Below, in pieces: positions 1-6,421 of a DNA stretch of 12,615 nucleotides (its first letter is position 1; the number at the start of each line of letters is the position of its first letter). Made by a program: the position numbers and the translations under genes. This DNA comes from X23 sp050251575. Its GTDB lineage: Bacteria > Bacillota > Clostridia > SK-Y3. The stretch lies in assembly GCA_050251575.1 (NCBI GenBank), contig JBFWMP010000080.1, positions 1-12,615 of the forward strand, written 5' to 3'. The notes under the pieces are model-generated. The model was not told the origin of the DNA. It saw nothing but the letters and a program-made list of their open reading frames with translations, and ran no database searches.

Positions 1-13
1 TAACTCTATATAA

Positions 14-48
14 GGCCTCTTTTGCACGAATTTTGTGCAAAGGAGGCC
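14..48. terminator. Terminator-like hairpin
   Basis: Two 14-nt arms (14-27 and 35-48) pair fully apart from one G-U wobble, around a 7-nt loop. Neither side has a long U tract: the + strand continues CUUUC and the - strand UUAUAU. The hairpin lies just downstream, on the - strand, of the ATPase remnant that ends at 71, so it was probably that gene's terminator. It could also end a + gene lying left of the window. Confidence 0.55.
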
Positions 49-70
49 CTTTCAAAATTACAAATCAAAC

Positions 71-127
71 TTATAAATATTTCACAGGAATAACCTTGTC
101 TTCACCTTTTAGAGTAATAAGATTGTC
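71..127 (-). pseudogene. 3' remnant of a second DUF4143 ATPase gene
   Basis: The minus strand reads the last 18 residues and stop of a DUF4143-type ATPase, ending ...GEDKVIPVKYL. It is identical in protein sequence to the end of the complete ATPase at 7010-8230. Nucleotide similarity (52-127 against 6991-7066) also covers about 19 bases past the stop, with only a few differences. Homology stops abruptly 3 bases before the run of A that begins the mobile element. The rest of this gene is not found on the other side of the element, so it was deleted and not merely interrupted. Confidence 0.85.
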
Positions 128-137
128 TGGAAAAATG

Positions 138-158
138 GGGACGGTTCTTGAATTGAAT
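138..158 (+). repeat. Left inverted repeat, deleted element copy
   Basis: A 21-bp end beginning GGGACGGTTCTTG and finishing GAAT. It is the perfect reverse complement of 563-583 and identical to 10243-10263. Confidence 0.9.
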
Positions 159-180
159 AATTACGCATGATGTAGGTAAG

Positions 181-561
181 GAATCAGACGAAATATGCAT
201 AATATCAACGGATAGGATTCTTGGTACAATATCTGCGAATAATAAGAATGTGATGGAGGAGTATTACAATGATGTACTAAAATACGAGCCTATGACAGAA
301 GTAGTGGATGTAGAAGAAGACAAAATCCTATATACTAAAGACAATGTTGAATATATAGATTCGATAGAAGCCCCAAAACAATTAACTATAAAAGTATTAG
401 ATACAAACGGTATTAATCTAGGGAAATTGAACAGAAATAAAGCCTTAAGACGAGAACTAATACTAAAGCTACGGAAAAACTCTTCATTGACATTAACCCA
501 AATTAGGGAGCTATGTGGAGGATTATCATCATCTATGATTTGTAAAATACTAAAAGGTTAA
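181..561 (+). pseudogene. C-terminal fragment of Y1 (REP-type) transposase
   Basis: The frame matches the C-terminal ~126 residues of the complete transposase at 10312-11133, with about nine substitutions in the last 103 residues and no frameshift. It keeps the helix-turn-helix-like tail (RRELILKLRKN..., ending SSSMICKILKG) but has neither the HUH motif nor the tyrosine helix. An in-frame GTG-ATG at 250-255 could start a 103-residue protein, but I see no convincing ribosome binding site there. It is therefore probably a dead fragment. The open frame could instead reflect a recent deletion or a role for the DNA-binding tail. Confidence 0.8.
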
Positions 562-562
562 A

Positions 563-583
563 ATTCAATTCAAGAACCGTCCC
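563..583 (-). repeat. Right inverted repeat, deleted element copy
   Basis: Perfect 21-bp inverted partner of 138-158, ending AAGAACCGTCCC. It lies 32 bp from the stop of the converging antiporter gene. The 31-bp space between them (584-614) holds only a short direct repeat, CCTTCATTT, at 582-590 and 594-602. Confidence 0.9.
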
Positions 584-614
584 TTCATTTCTGCCTTCAT
601 TTCCTTACTGATAG

Positions 615-2015
615 TTAGAAAGACAACCCAACAGCAATATAGCCAATAATTGAAATTACTGCACCTGCTATAACATAAGGAAGTGAAGTAACCATATGTT
701 CCCCGAAGGATGTCTTTGCCATATCTGCAGATAGAGGGGAGACAACATCTGTTACAGCCCCGCCGGCCCAAACCGTCCCAACCATTGTTGAGATATTAAC
801 TCCCGAGCTTACTGAAAAAGTAACAGCTAAAGGCATCATCAAAGCCCATGTCGCCCAGGACGAACCAATGGTGTAAGATATTACTCCTGAAATAAGAAAT
901 AGCGCTGCCGGAATCAGAAACTTAGGAATGCTTCTAATAAATCCCTCGCTGACGAGGTTGTTGAAGCCTAATTCCTGGGTAACGCTGGTGAGTGCCCAGC
1001 TCAAAACTAAAATGATGATAAGGGAAAGAACCTTCTCTCCACCTTTAATAATATGCGCTTCTATTTCTGCCAGGCTGATTTTTTGGAATAGAAAATAGAT
1101 ACCTGCTATCAGGATAGTAAGGAGCGCTCCTGCAAAAATGGAAACATTAAAATTGGCATTGCTCAATGCTCCAAAGAATGTAGGAGCCTTTTCTCTTCCT
1201 GTCCACCAGAAAAAGAATACAGTACTCGATAGTAAAATTAATATTGGTATAATCAGGTTCCTCGCTTTTCCGGGGTATTCCTGAACTGCTTCATTTGATT
1301 TCTGTTCCTTTTCAACATGCCCTTTAGTCAGCTCTTCAGATTCATTTTTTGCGGTCCCTAGCCTAAACTTCCCGAAACCAAGTCCGAATAATGTAACGCC
1401 CAGCGCGATGAGCAGCATAGCCCAGGAGAAAAAGTTCCAGAGGACACTTTTTGAAACTATAAGATAAGCACTTTCAGTAATTATGGTATCTTTAATATTG
1501 TTGGTTACAAGTGTAACCATATAGCCTAGGTATCCAGTTGCTATAGGTATAAGCAATATAAGCTGCAAGCTTGTTACAGACAAAATGAATGCAAATTTCT
1601 CCTTTGAGGCTTTTACTTTCTCAAGTAAAGGACTCAACACAGTACCAACAGCGATGGTATGAAACGAGCTGTCAAAAAAGGTAATAATACTTAAAAGCCA
1701 GCCCCATCCCAATACTCCTCTTTCACTTTTAGCCCATTTTTCAACCTTCTGACTAAAGCCTGAGATTCCACCAGCCATTTCGATCAGTTCGGCAAGAGCG
1801 CCAAAGGCAATAAGAAAGCCCAAGGTGTAAGCGCTATCCTTATCTGTTAAGACATCTATAATAAACTCTCCAATAGAGGTGATACCATTAAAGATTGAAC
1901 GTGTACTAATAAGCGAGCCGATTACCACTCCTGCGAGCAGTGAAGGAATCAGCTTTTTGGTTTTAAATGTTAGACTGATTGTTGTCAATGCGGGAATTAA
2001 TGATAACCATTGCAT
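615..2015 (-). CDS. NhaC-family Na+/H+ antiporter-like transporter
   Basis: A 466-residue polytopic inner-membrane protein of the NhaC/ion-transporter superfamily, predicted to exchange protons for sodium or an organic ion. About eleven hydrophobic segments are visible. Family-like signatures include TFFDSSFHTIAVGTVLSPLL, where the conserved FDD..NT region of the family would lie, and GGAVTDVVSPLSAD, resembling the GD..SP.SD motif of the second half. A charged, Lys/Glu-rich linker (about residues 216-250) separates the two halves, probably in the cytoplasm. The ATG start is well placed, 7 nt after a perfect AGGAGG (2023-2028). Length is normal for the family. The variant motifs make the substrate uncertain; it could also be a lactate/malate or amino-acid antiporter. 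It stands alone: its neighbour beyond the start is divergent, and the deleted mobile element lies just past its stop. Confidence 0.85.
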   Translation of the reverse strand: MQWLSLIPALTTISLTFKTKKLIPSLLAGVVIGSLISTRSIFNGITSIGEFIIDVLTDKDSAYTLGFLIAFGALAELIEMAGGISGFSQKVEKWAKSERGVLGWGWLLSIITFFDSSFHTIAVGTVLSPLLEKVKASKEKFAFILSVTSLQLILLIPIATGYLGYMVTLVTNNIKDTIITESAYLIVSKSVLWNFFSWAMLLIALGVTLFGLGFGKFRLGTAKNESEELTKGHVEKEQKSNEAVQEYPGKARNLIIPILILLSSTVFFFWWTGREKAPTFFGALSNANFNVSIFAGALLTILIAGIYFLFQKISLAEIEAHIIKGGEKVLSLIIILVLSWALTSVTQELGFNNLVSEGFIRSIPKFLIPAALFLISGVISYTIGSSWATWALMMPLAVTFSVSSGVNISTMVGTVWAGGAVTDVVSPLSADMAKTSFGEHMVTSLPYVIAGAVISIIGYIAVGLSF

Positions 2016-2093
2016 GTAAAAGCCTCCTTATAAGTCTAATTTCCCCTAGTTTTACATGATATATTCTACTAAGGGATTTAATGCCCAAAAAGA

Positions 2094-2122
2094 TTAACAT
2101 AATACATATACCTGCATATAAT
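2094..2122 (+). promoter_or_regulatory. Sigma-A-type promoter for the Cys-rich gene
   Basis: TTAACA (2094-2099) and TATAAT (2117-2122) are separated by exactly 17 bp, about 52 bp before the start codon. The -10 box overlaps CATATAATA (2115-2123), which also fits the CATAnnnTA -10 pattern of the sporulation factors sigma-E/K. I see no matching -35 for those, so vegetative sigma-A is the simpler reading. Confidence 0.6.
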
Positions 2123-2174
2123 AATATTGTGAATAAATCAATAAGTTCTGGTGTTTGAAAGGAGTCCTTCAAAG

Positions 2175-2606
2175 ATGAATGAAATGTATCCCGACTACCA
2201 AATGATGCAGGAAAACCCGATGATGGTATACCCTATGAGTTATGATAATGTTATAAGTTCAGGGTACCCTGTAGCTGGCCACTATATAAACGAGTGTCTG
2301 GTAAAGACAATTCAGGACTGTGAAGCAACTTGTGAACACATGACCAATCATTTAAAGAAGCTGCCTGATTTCCAGGTGAGAGTAAGGCAGGCTGTGCTGC
2401 TGCGTGATTGTGCGGATATTTGCGGACTGACTGCTAAATATGTTGCTCGTGGGGCTATATTTGCAAGGCAGGCTGCTGCTTTATGTGCATGCATCTGTGA
2501 AGTCTGCGGGAATGAGTGTGCACGATTCCCTGATCAAATGTCACAGAACTGTGCAAGAGTATGTATGTATTGTGCAAGAGAATGCAGGGCATTTGCCGGA
2601 ATGTAA
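2175..2606 (+). CDS. Cys-rich four-helix-bundle protein (DUF326, copper-storage type)
   Basis: A 143-residue cytosolic protein with 14 cysteines, mostly in CxxxC spacing along predicted helices: CEATC, CADIC, a dense cluster CACICEVCGNEC, and CARVCMYCAREC. This is the pattern of the DUF326/Csp family, whose characterised members are four-helix bundles that store many Cu(I) ions inside a Cys-lined core. The first ~35 residues are an unusual Met/Tyr/Pro-rich tail (YPDYQMMQ, NPMMVYPMSY) that could add thioether copper ligands or resemble coat-protein tails. There is no signal peptide. The ATG at 2175 is preferred over an in-frame GTG at 2151, because AAAGGAG (2158-2164) lies 10 nt before it and would otherwise be inside the coding sequence. 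It converges on the multicopper-oxidase-like gene, which points to copper handling. Copper binding is inferred from the family. Confidence 0.85.
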   Translation: MNEMYPDYQMMQENPMMVYPMSYDNVISSGYPVAGHYINECLVKTIQDCEATCEHMTNHLKKLPDFQVRVRQAVLLRDCADICGLTAKYVARGAIFARQAAALCACICEVCGNECARFPDQMSQNCARVCMYCARECRAFAGM

Positions 2607-2628
2607 TATCATAATATTACAAAAGTAC

Positions 2629-2655
2629 AAAAGGAGGCTTATACACCTCCTTTTT
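2629..2655. terminator. Bidirectional intrinsic terminator
   Basis: AAAAGGAGG (2629-2637) pairs with CCTCCTTTTT (2646-2655) around an 8-nt loop, giving a U tract on both strands. It lies between two convergent stop codons and should end both the Cys-rich gene (+) and the oxidase operon (-). Confidence 0.85.
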
Positions 2656-2662
2656 AAAAATA

Positions 2663-3616
2663 TTATTTTACATATACTACTCTAGTAATCATACCACCAG
2701 GTGACTCACCGTTATTTGACTGGTGGAAAGTTTTTGTTCCGTTTAGCGGCCATATTCCTGGATTATTTGCTGTTAATTCAACATCAATCCTCCGGCCTGA
2801 TGCAACGTCTATCGTATCGTCCCAGAAACCAGGTCTTGGGAACCCGTCTATAGAAACAATCCTGAAATCATGACCATGTAAATGCATAGAATGAGACTGA
2901 CTCGTCTTAGTAATAAATCTTATCCGTATCTTTTCACCTAACCTGAAGTAGAGAGGTGATGTGTGCGGAAAAGACTTGCCATTAATGGTAAAGAAGTTTG
3001 GATTCCGATCAAATTTATTAGGTTTATATGTTCCCGGAAATACCTTTCCTACTTCCGGCTGAGGAATCTCCCACTGCTGTATCAGTAAAACATGATCATG
3101 GTGCGGTATCATATAAGGTGAAATATATTCATCCCTGGGCAACACAACAAATGCGCCTATCAGACCTTGTGATACCTGAAATGCTTCAGGAGAGTGGTAG
3201 AAGAATGTTCCCGCCTGCCAGCAAAGGAACTTATATGTGTAAGACTCTCCGGGCTTTATCCTAGGAGTTGTAGGTTCTATATCGGGCGCACCATCTTGTG
3301 AGTTTGGCTTTGCCAGACCGTGAACGTGTAGGGATGTAGGGTGTTCCATTTTGTTTTCAACAGTAAGGTAAATCCATTCACCCTGTTTCATAATTATCAA
3401 TGGGCCTGGGGTAACACCATTATACCCAAGCGCCTCAATTGTCAGATTGGATAAGATATTATGCTTAATCGGCTCTGCTACAAGATGAAAATGCCGAATA
3501 TTCTCTTCTTGACGGTAGTCGGCAATTTTCATATCGGGAGCACTCACTCTACTTTCCCACATTGATGAATAGTCCGGTGCCCTGTAAGTATTTATAAATG
3601 AATTAATATATTGCAT
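2663..3616 (-). CDS. Multicopper-oxidase-like protein lacking the type-1 Cys
   Basis: A 317-residue cupredoxin-fold protein without signal peptide. The multicopper-oxidase landmarks occur in order but are incomplete. HVHG (97-100) and HSMHLHGH (242-249) are intact. The second motif reads YHSP (140-143) instead of YHSH. The last, normally HCHxxxH...GM, reads FHQSNNGESPGGM (297-309), so the type-1 copper cysteine and part of the trinuclear site are missing. Laccase activity is therefore doubtful. It may bind copper or act structurally, as relatives of the spore-coat laccase CotA (also leaderless) might. ATG 3616 is chosen over the upstream in-frame TTG (3637) because a perfect AGGAGGTG lies 8 nt before it. 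It follows the beta-propeller gene by 26 bp, so the two are co-transcribed. Three domains would be ~500 residues; this length fits a two-domain form. Confidence 0.85.
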   Translation of the reverse strand: MQYINSFINTYRAPDYSSMWESRVSAPDMKIADYRQEENIRHFHLVAEPIKHNILSNLTIEALGYNGVTPGPLIIMKQGEWIYLTVENKMEHPTSLHVHGLAKPNSQDGAPDIEPTTPRIKPGESYTYKFLCWQAGTFFYHSPEAFQVSQGLIGAFVVLPRDEYISPYMIPHHDHVLLIQQWEIPQPEVGKVFPGTYKPNKFDRNPNFFTINGKSFPHTSPLYFRLGEKIRIRFITKTSQSHSMHLHGHDFRIVSIDGFPRPGFWDDTIDVASGRRIDVELTANNPGIWPLNGTKTFHQSNNGESPGGMITRVVYVK

Positions 3617-3642
3617 GATGCTCACCTCCTGAGTCAAAAAAC

Positions 3643-4977
3643 TTATATTCTAATAACTTTCCATATAACACCCGTTTCAGGAATATACTCGTGGTGTCCG
3701 TTTTCTCCCGTAAGACCAAAATCTACGATAAACATAGTAGCATCAGACCCGAAAAGGATATCTATAGGCCGCTCAAATCCGCCGTCATCGGTATGTGAAG
3801 CAGCATAACCGGACTTGTTGATTGCAAATGTATATACTTTACCGGTGTGAATATCTATTCGTGAGACTCTATGACCTACACCAGGAAGAGGTTTGCCACC
3901 TGTTGTCCTTGGTGCTTCACTACCAAACTCTGCTATATATACATCACCAAAATTGCAAAAAGCAGAATTATAACTGAAATCAAACCCCATTATGGCTGAA
4001 TGGGGGGTAAATACTGCAAGAGGCTTGGGTGGAATCATTGGATGTCGACCTATGATAAAACTAGGCTGAGGTTCGTCATCAGGCTTGAAGACAGGTAGTG
4101 TTATCGGCAGCCCACCTGTATAATCAGGCCAGCCATACCAAGTACCTGGCTGGACTAAGTGAAATTCATCAGGCGAGTTTGCAACGGGACGGCTTCCTCT
4201 GATATCCATGCCGTGGTTGGTTGAAAATAAGCGGTTAAATCTGTCAAACTTCATTCTGAAAGGATTTCTTAATCCCCATGCAACCAGTTCCAAGTATGAG
4301 CCATCCGGGTTTGCACGCAATATACTCCCGCTTGTCCTTGTGATTCCCTTTACCAATTCATTAGGCTTGTTAGGTACGCCGAAGGGTGAATATGCGCCTG
4401 TGCAGGTTTTATCATAGGGCGCCTCACTTAAGAAATTTTCGCTCATGAAATTATAGCCTTTGAGTTCAATAGTAGAGCCTGGATAATCATGAAAGAAAGG
4501 ATAGTTTTTTACCCAGCCTTCGTTGTCTTTTCCAACCACTCCTGAGTTTGTAGCAGTTCCCTGACCGAAGTACATCTTCCCGTCTATACCAAAGATGATA
4601 CGGTTATTATGATGATCACCCCAACTTGGAAGTCCACTTACTATATCTACTTTTGTCCCATCGGGCTTTATTACAGTGATAAAGCCCCTATGGGCGACAT
4701 AGATATCTCCTTTATGATAGGTAATGCCGGTAAGAGGAGGATTAAAGCCTTCAGCAATTACTTGGAATTTGCCATTTATAAGCTTTAGCACCTTTCCATT
4801 CCCAGTTGCTACACCTGCGTCCGCAACAAGCATTTCTTCATTATCAGTTATGATTAAATTTATCGGAGTAGTCAGGCCTTCAGCAAAGACATCTATTTTA
4901 AATCCATGGGGCAGTGAAATATCATTTGGATTGATCTTTCTTACTTTATTTGATCCGTTGTGGCTATCCTGGCCCAT
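3643..4977 (-). CDS. PQQ-type sugar/sorbosone dehydrogenase-like beta-propeller
   Basis: A 444-residue protein of the soluble glucose/sorbosone dehydrogenase (GSDH) fold, a six-bladed beta-propeller that in known enzymes uses PQQ and calcium to oxidise sugars. Visible family marks are HHNNRIIFGIDGKMYFGQGT (122-141, where the catalytic His normally lies), WGLRNPFRMKFDRFNRL (234-250), GTWYGWPDY (278-286), and a final blade with RPIDILFGSDATMFIVDFG. There is no signal peptide, whereas most family enzymes are exported, and Clostridia do not normally make PQQ. The true reaction is therefore uncertain, and a coat or scaffold role is possible. The ATG start has AAGAAGGTG about 7 nt before it. It is the first gene of a two-gene operon with the oxidase-like protein. 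I found no confident promoter in the short upstream gap. Confidence 0.85.
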   Translation of the reverse strand: MGQDSHNGSNKVRKINPNDISLPHGFKIDVFAEGLTTPINLIITDNEEMLVADAGVATGNGKVLKLINGKFQVIAEGFNPPLTGITYHKGDIYVAHRGFITVIKPDGTKVDIVSGLPSWGDHHNNRIIFGIDGKMYFGQGTATNSGVVGKDNEGWVKNYPFFHDYPGSTIELKGYNFMSENFLSEAPYDKTCTGAYSPFGVPNKPNELVKGITRTSGSILRANPDGSYLELVAWGLRNPFRMKFDRFNRLFSTNHGMDIRGSRPVANSPDEFHLVQPGTWYGWPDYTGGLPITLPVFKPDDEPQPSFIIGRHPMIPPKPLAVFTPHSAIMGFDFSYNSAFCNFGDVYIAEFGSEAPRTTGGKPLPGVGHRVSRIDIHTGKVYTFAINKSGYAASHTDDGGFERPIDILFGSDATMFIVDFGLTGENGHHEYIPETGVIWKVIRI

Positions 4978-5051
4978 TTACAGCACCTTCTTAGTATAAG
5001 ATTACTACTTATGTTAATATATTCGTGATTGCATCTTTTGGTGACTATTAT

Positions 5052-5585
5052 TCATTTCTTCCGGTAAGAGTCGAAAATGCTGAATTGGTTGGTTCTCTTA
5101 AGAATGTTTATAAAGAACTTCAGCATGAGCAACCAAATGCCGGAATAAAGCAGTGAGAACAATATGAATATGGAAGCTGTAAGTATTGGTGCAGAATTGG
5201 GAGTCATGTCTCCAAATACAGCTATACCTACTATATGTGTTAATATATTAATTCCAATAAGCAGGGTTACTCCTGAAATGAAAACGGATTGTATAATTCC
5301 CTTGACATAGTTTGCTCCTAATGCCAGACCTAAAGGCCCAGTGGTCAGTAAGAATATTACCGCTTCCTGCGGATTTATCAGCAAAAGAATAAAGGCAGAA
5401 GCAAAGAGTGCAGCTATTCCTGAATATACTGATATTATTGCAGCTAATGCAATGGGGAGTGTTGCAAAGGGGCTTAACAATATTCCCATTCCGGGTAAAA
5501 ATACAGGAGAGGACTGAAACAAAACCGCCAGAGACGTGAGAATACCCCCGATGCTTATAAGGCGTACTGAATTATGTGCTTTCAT
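5052..5585 (-). CDS. Six-helix membrane protein, ECF S-component-like
   Basis: A 177-residue, very hydrophobic protein with about six membrane segments (near residues 8-27, 34-52, 55-70, 76-94, 97-122 and 135-160) and a basic C-terminus (ILKRTNQ, YRKK). Size, helix count and the small-residue-rich early helices (ISIGGILTSLA) resemble substrate-binding S-components of energy-coupling-factor vitamin transporters. No diagnostic motif for a particular vitamin is visible, and no ECF ATPase or T-component is in the window, so the match is only structural. A shared group-II-type ECF module elsewhere would be needed. ATG is preceded by GGAAGG. It is transcribed toward the beta-propeller gene (74-bp gap), with which it might be co-expressed. 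Confidence 0.5.
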   Translation of the reverse strand: MKAHNSVRLISIGGILTSLAVLFQSSPVFLPGMGILLSPFATLPIALAAIISVYSGIAALFASAFILLLINPQEAVIFLLTTGPLGLALGANYVKGIIQSVFISGVTLLIGINILTHIVGIAVFGDMTPNSAPILTASIFILFSLLYSGIWLLMLKFFINILKRTNQFSIFDSYRKK

Positions 5586-5660
5586 TTTTATACCTTCCCA
5601 TAAAAATCATTTATTGCATTATATTCATTTCAGAGACAGAAGGTTCACATAAGTATTTTC

Positions 5661-5972
5661 TTAATCATTGGAAACTAATACAACCGATTCGGACTCAACC
5701 AATTTACTGAATCTCATGTTTGTTGTATGAATATAGTCCGTTAATACAGTAAGCAATGCAAGTATTATTAAAGTTGTTGTTGCAGAATACACAGCACTAG
5801 CAGAACTAAGTGCCAGGTTTGCTGCTGCTGAGCCCATTGTAATTGCGACAGCAAAGTCAAAGAATGTCATCTGGGAAATTGCTTTTTTACCCATAAACCG
5901 TGTTAATATAATTAATAAAATGAATGAAAAGGAAGACCGCAGAATTGAGTAAATAATTTCTTGTAGTATCAT
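5661..5972 (-). pseudogene. DUF421 (YetF-like) N-terminal half, truncated
   Basis: A 103-residue piece that matches the membrane half of DUF421/YetF proteins: LILTRFMGKKAISQMTFFDF, then AITMGSAAANLAL, then a further membrane helix and the linker RFSKLVESESVVLVSND. Intact members run to about 210-230 residues with a cytosolic domain beginning at this linker. Here TAA follows at once, and the bases after it do not continue the family sequence, so the C-terminal half has been lost and this is not a single point mutation. The start ATG has AAGGAG about 7 nt before it. The family lies in the membrane of spore formers and its function is poorly known. The fragment may still be made, but I regard it as broken. 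Confidence 0.75.
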
Positions 5973-5976
5973 ACCA

Positions 5977-6015
5977 TTACTCCTTACAACGGGCTATGTA
6001 AACCAGTGATTCCAT
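5977..6015 (-). CDS. Possible 12-residue leader/coupling minigene
   Basis: ATG at 6015 follows a near-ideal TAAGGAGG with a 6-nt spacer and reads MESLVYIARCKE before TAA at 5977. The stop overlaps the ribosome binding site (AAGGAG) of the DUF421 start 7 nt downstream. Its own binding site overlaps the stop of the DUF4363 fragment. It may couple translation between the two genes, or be a leftover start from rearrangement. No homolog is recognised. Confidence 0.35.
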   Translation of the reverse strand: MESLVYIARCKE

Positions 6016-6026
6016 TTATAACCTCC

Positions 6027-6377
6027 TTATGGCTGAGGGATAACTCTGGTAAAGTTATTCCAAAGTTTTAATGTTGATAAAGCCTGACTGACTGTTTCGG
6101 TATCATCCTTTGTTTTTATTGCACCTTGTATCCGTGAAAGATTATCTAAAAAAAGTGAATAATCTGCTTCGGCATAGTTTAATGCAAGGAGATACTTTGC
6201 CCTATTCCAGTCTTTCTCTAGTTTGTTAGCTGAATCTTCAGCTTCAGCCCACTTATCCTGCTGCGCATATTGAATTATCTTATTTATCTGCTTGTGCCCT
6301 GGAATATTCGGAAGATATGGGTACGGTAATAAATGCTGATATTTAATGCCTATTATTATTCGTAATATATAAGTGGT
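6027..6377 (-). pseudogene. DUF4363 gene lacking its 5' end
   Basis: A minus-strand frame open from 6377 to TAA at 6027 encodes a DUF4363-like C-terminus. Recognisable stretches are QQDKWAEAEDSANKLEKDW, NRAKYLLALNYAEADYSLFL, and an ending NNFTRVIPQP. DUF4363 genes are commonly found beside DUF421, which supports the call. The family normally starts with a membrane anchor after a Met; here no ATG, GTG or TTG lies in frame and the anchor is absent. The residues before QQDKW are family-unlike near the junction. A stop at 6378 closes the frame. It is therefore a 5'-truncated remnant of roughly 100 residues of real homology. Its stop codon overlaps the strong ribosome binding site of the following minigene. 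Confidence 0.65.
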
Positions 6378-6421
6378 CTAGCCTATAGTAATTATTTTTT
6401 AGGTCAGACCATTTATATATT
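6364..6421. repeat. 22-bp imperfect inverted repeat at pseudogene junction
   Basis: Arms 6364-6385 and 6400-6421 match at 19 of 22 positions (two of the three differences are G-U wobbles on the + strand RNA), around a 14-nt AT-rich loop. The right arm contains the stop of the DUF421 C-terminal piece; the left arm contains the first codons of the DUF4363 frame. There is no clear U tract on either strand. It could be a weak terminator or an end of a lost element. Confidence 0.7.

Larger units (their letters stand above)
131..591 (+). mobile_element. Internally deleted Y1-transposase (REP/RAYT-type) element
   Basis: This is a shortened copy of the element at 10236-11163. The outer sequences shared by both copies run from a stretch of five A before GGGGACGG on the left to ATTTC after GTCCCTT on the right. 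Between the inverted ends it is 446 bp, against 913 bp in the full copy. The 467-bp difference is one internal deletion: after GCATGAT near base 171 the sequence jumps to the middle of the transposase gene. The promoter -10 box, start codon, HUH motif and catalytic tyrosine are all lost, so it cannot move without help from another copy. No target-site duplication is visible. Confidence 0.85.

Noticed and set aside
138..583. CRISPR or small-RNA interpretation of the repeated GGGACGGTTCTTG motif
   Set aside because: Only two inverted pairs exist, each flanking a transposase gene or its remnant. They are transposon ends, not spaced direct repeats.
2043..2075. Hairpin CCCCTAGT/ACTAAGGG in the antiporter leader
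   Set aside because: Only 7 of 8 pairs with a 17-nt loop. Too weak to call a riboswitch or attenuator.
1963..2172. Minus-strand 69-codon frame with a hydrophobic stretch between the antiporter and the Cys-rich gene
   Set aside because: It starts with TTG inside the ribosome binding site of the opposite gene, has no site of its own, and runs out of frame through the antiporter's own AGGAGG and start. It is probably chance in AT-rich spacer.
2151..2174. Upstream GTG start for the Cys-rich protein
   Set aside because: The AAAGGAG at 2158-2164 would lie inside the coding region; it fits ATG 2175 well.
2440..2685. Overlapping + frame at the end of the Cys-rich gene
   Set aside because: It is a frame-shifted shadow of the Cys codons and runs through the terminator hairpin.
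4978..5051. Sporulation sigma-E/K promoter before the GSDH-like gene
   Set aside because: GAATATAT and TTATACT-like words can be picked out on the minus strand, but spacing and consensus are poor. AT-rich sequence gives such matches by chance.
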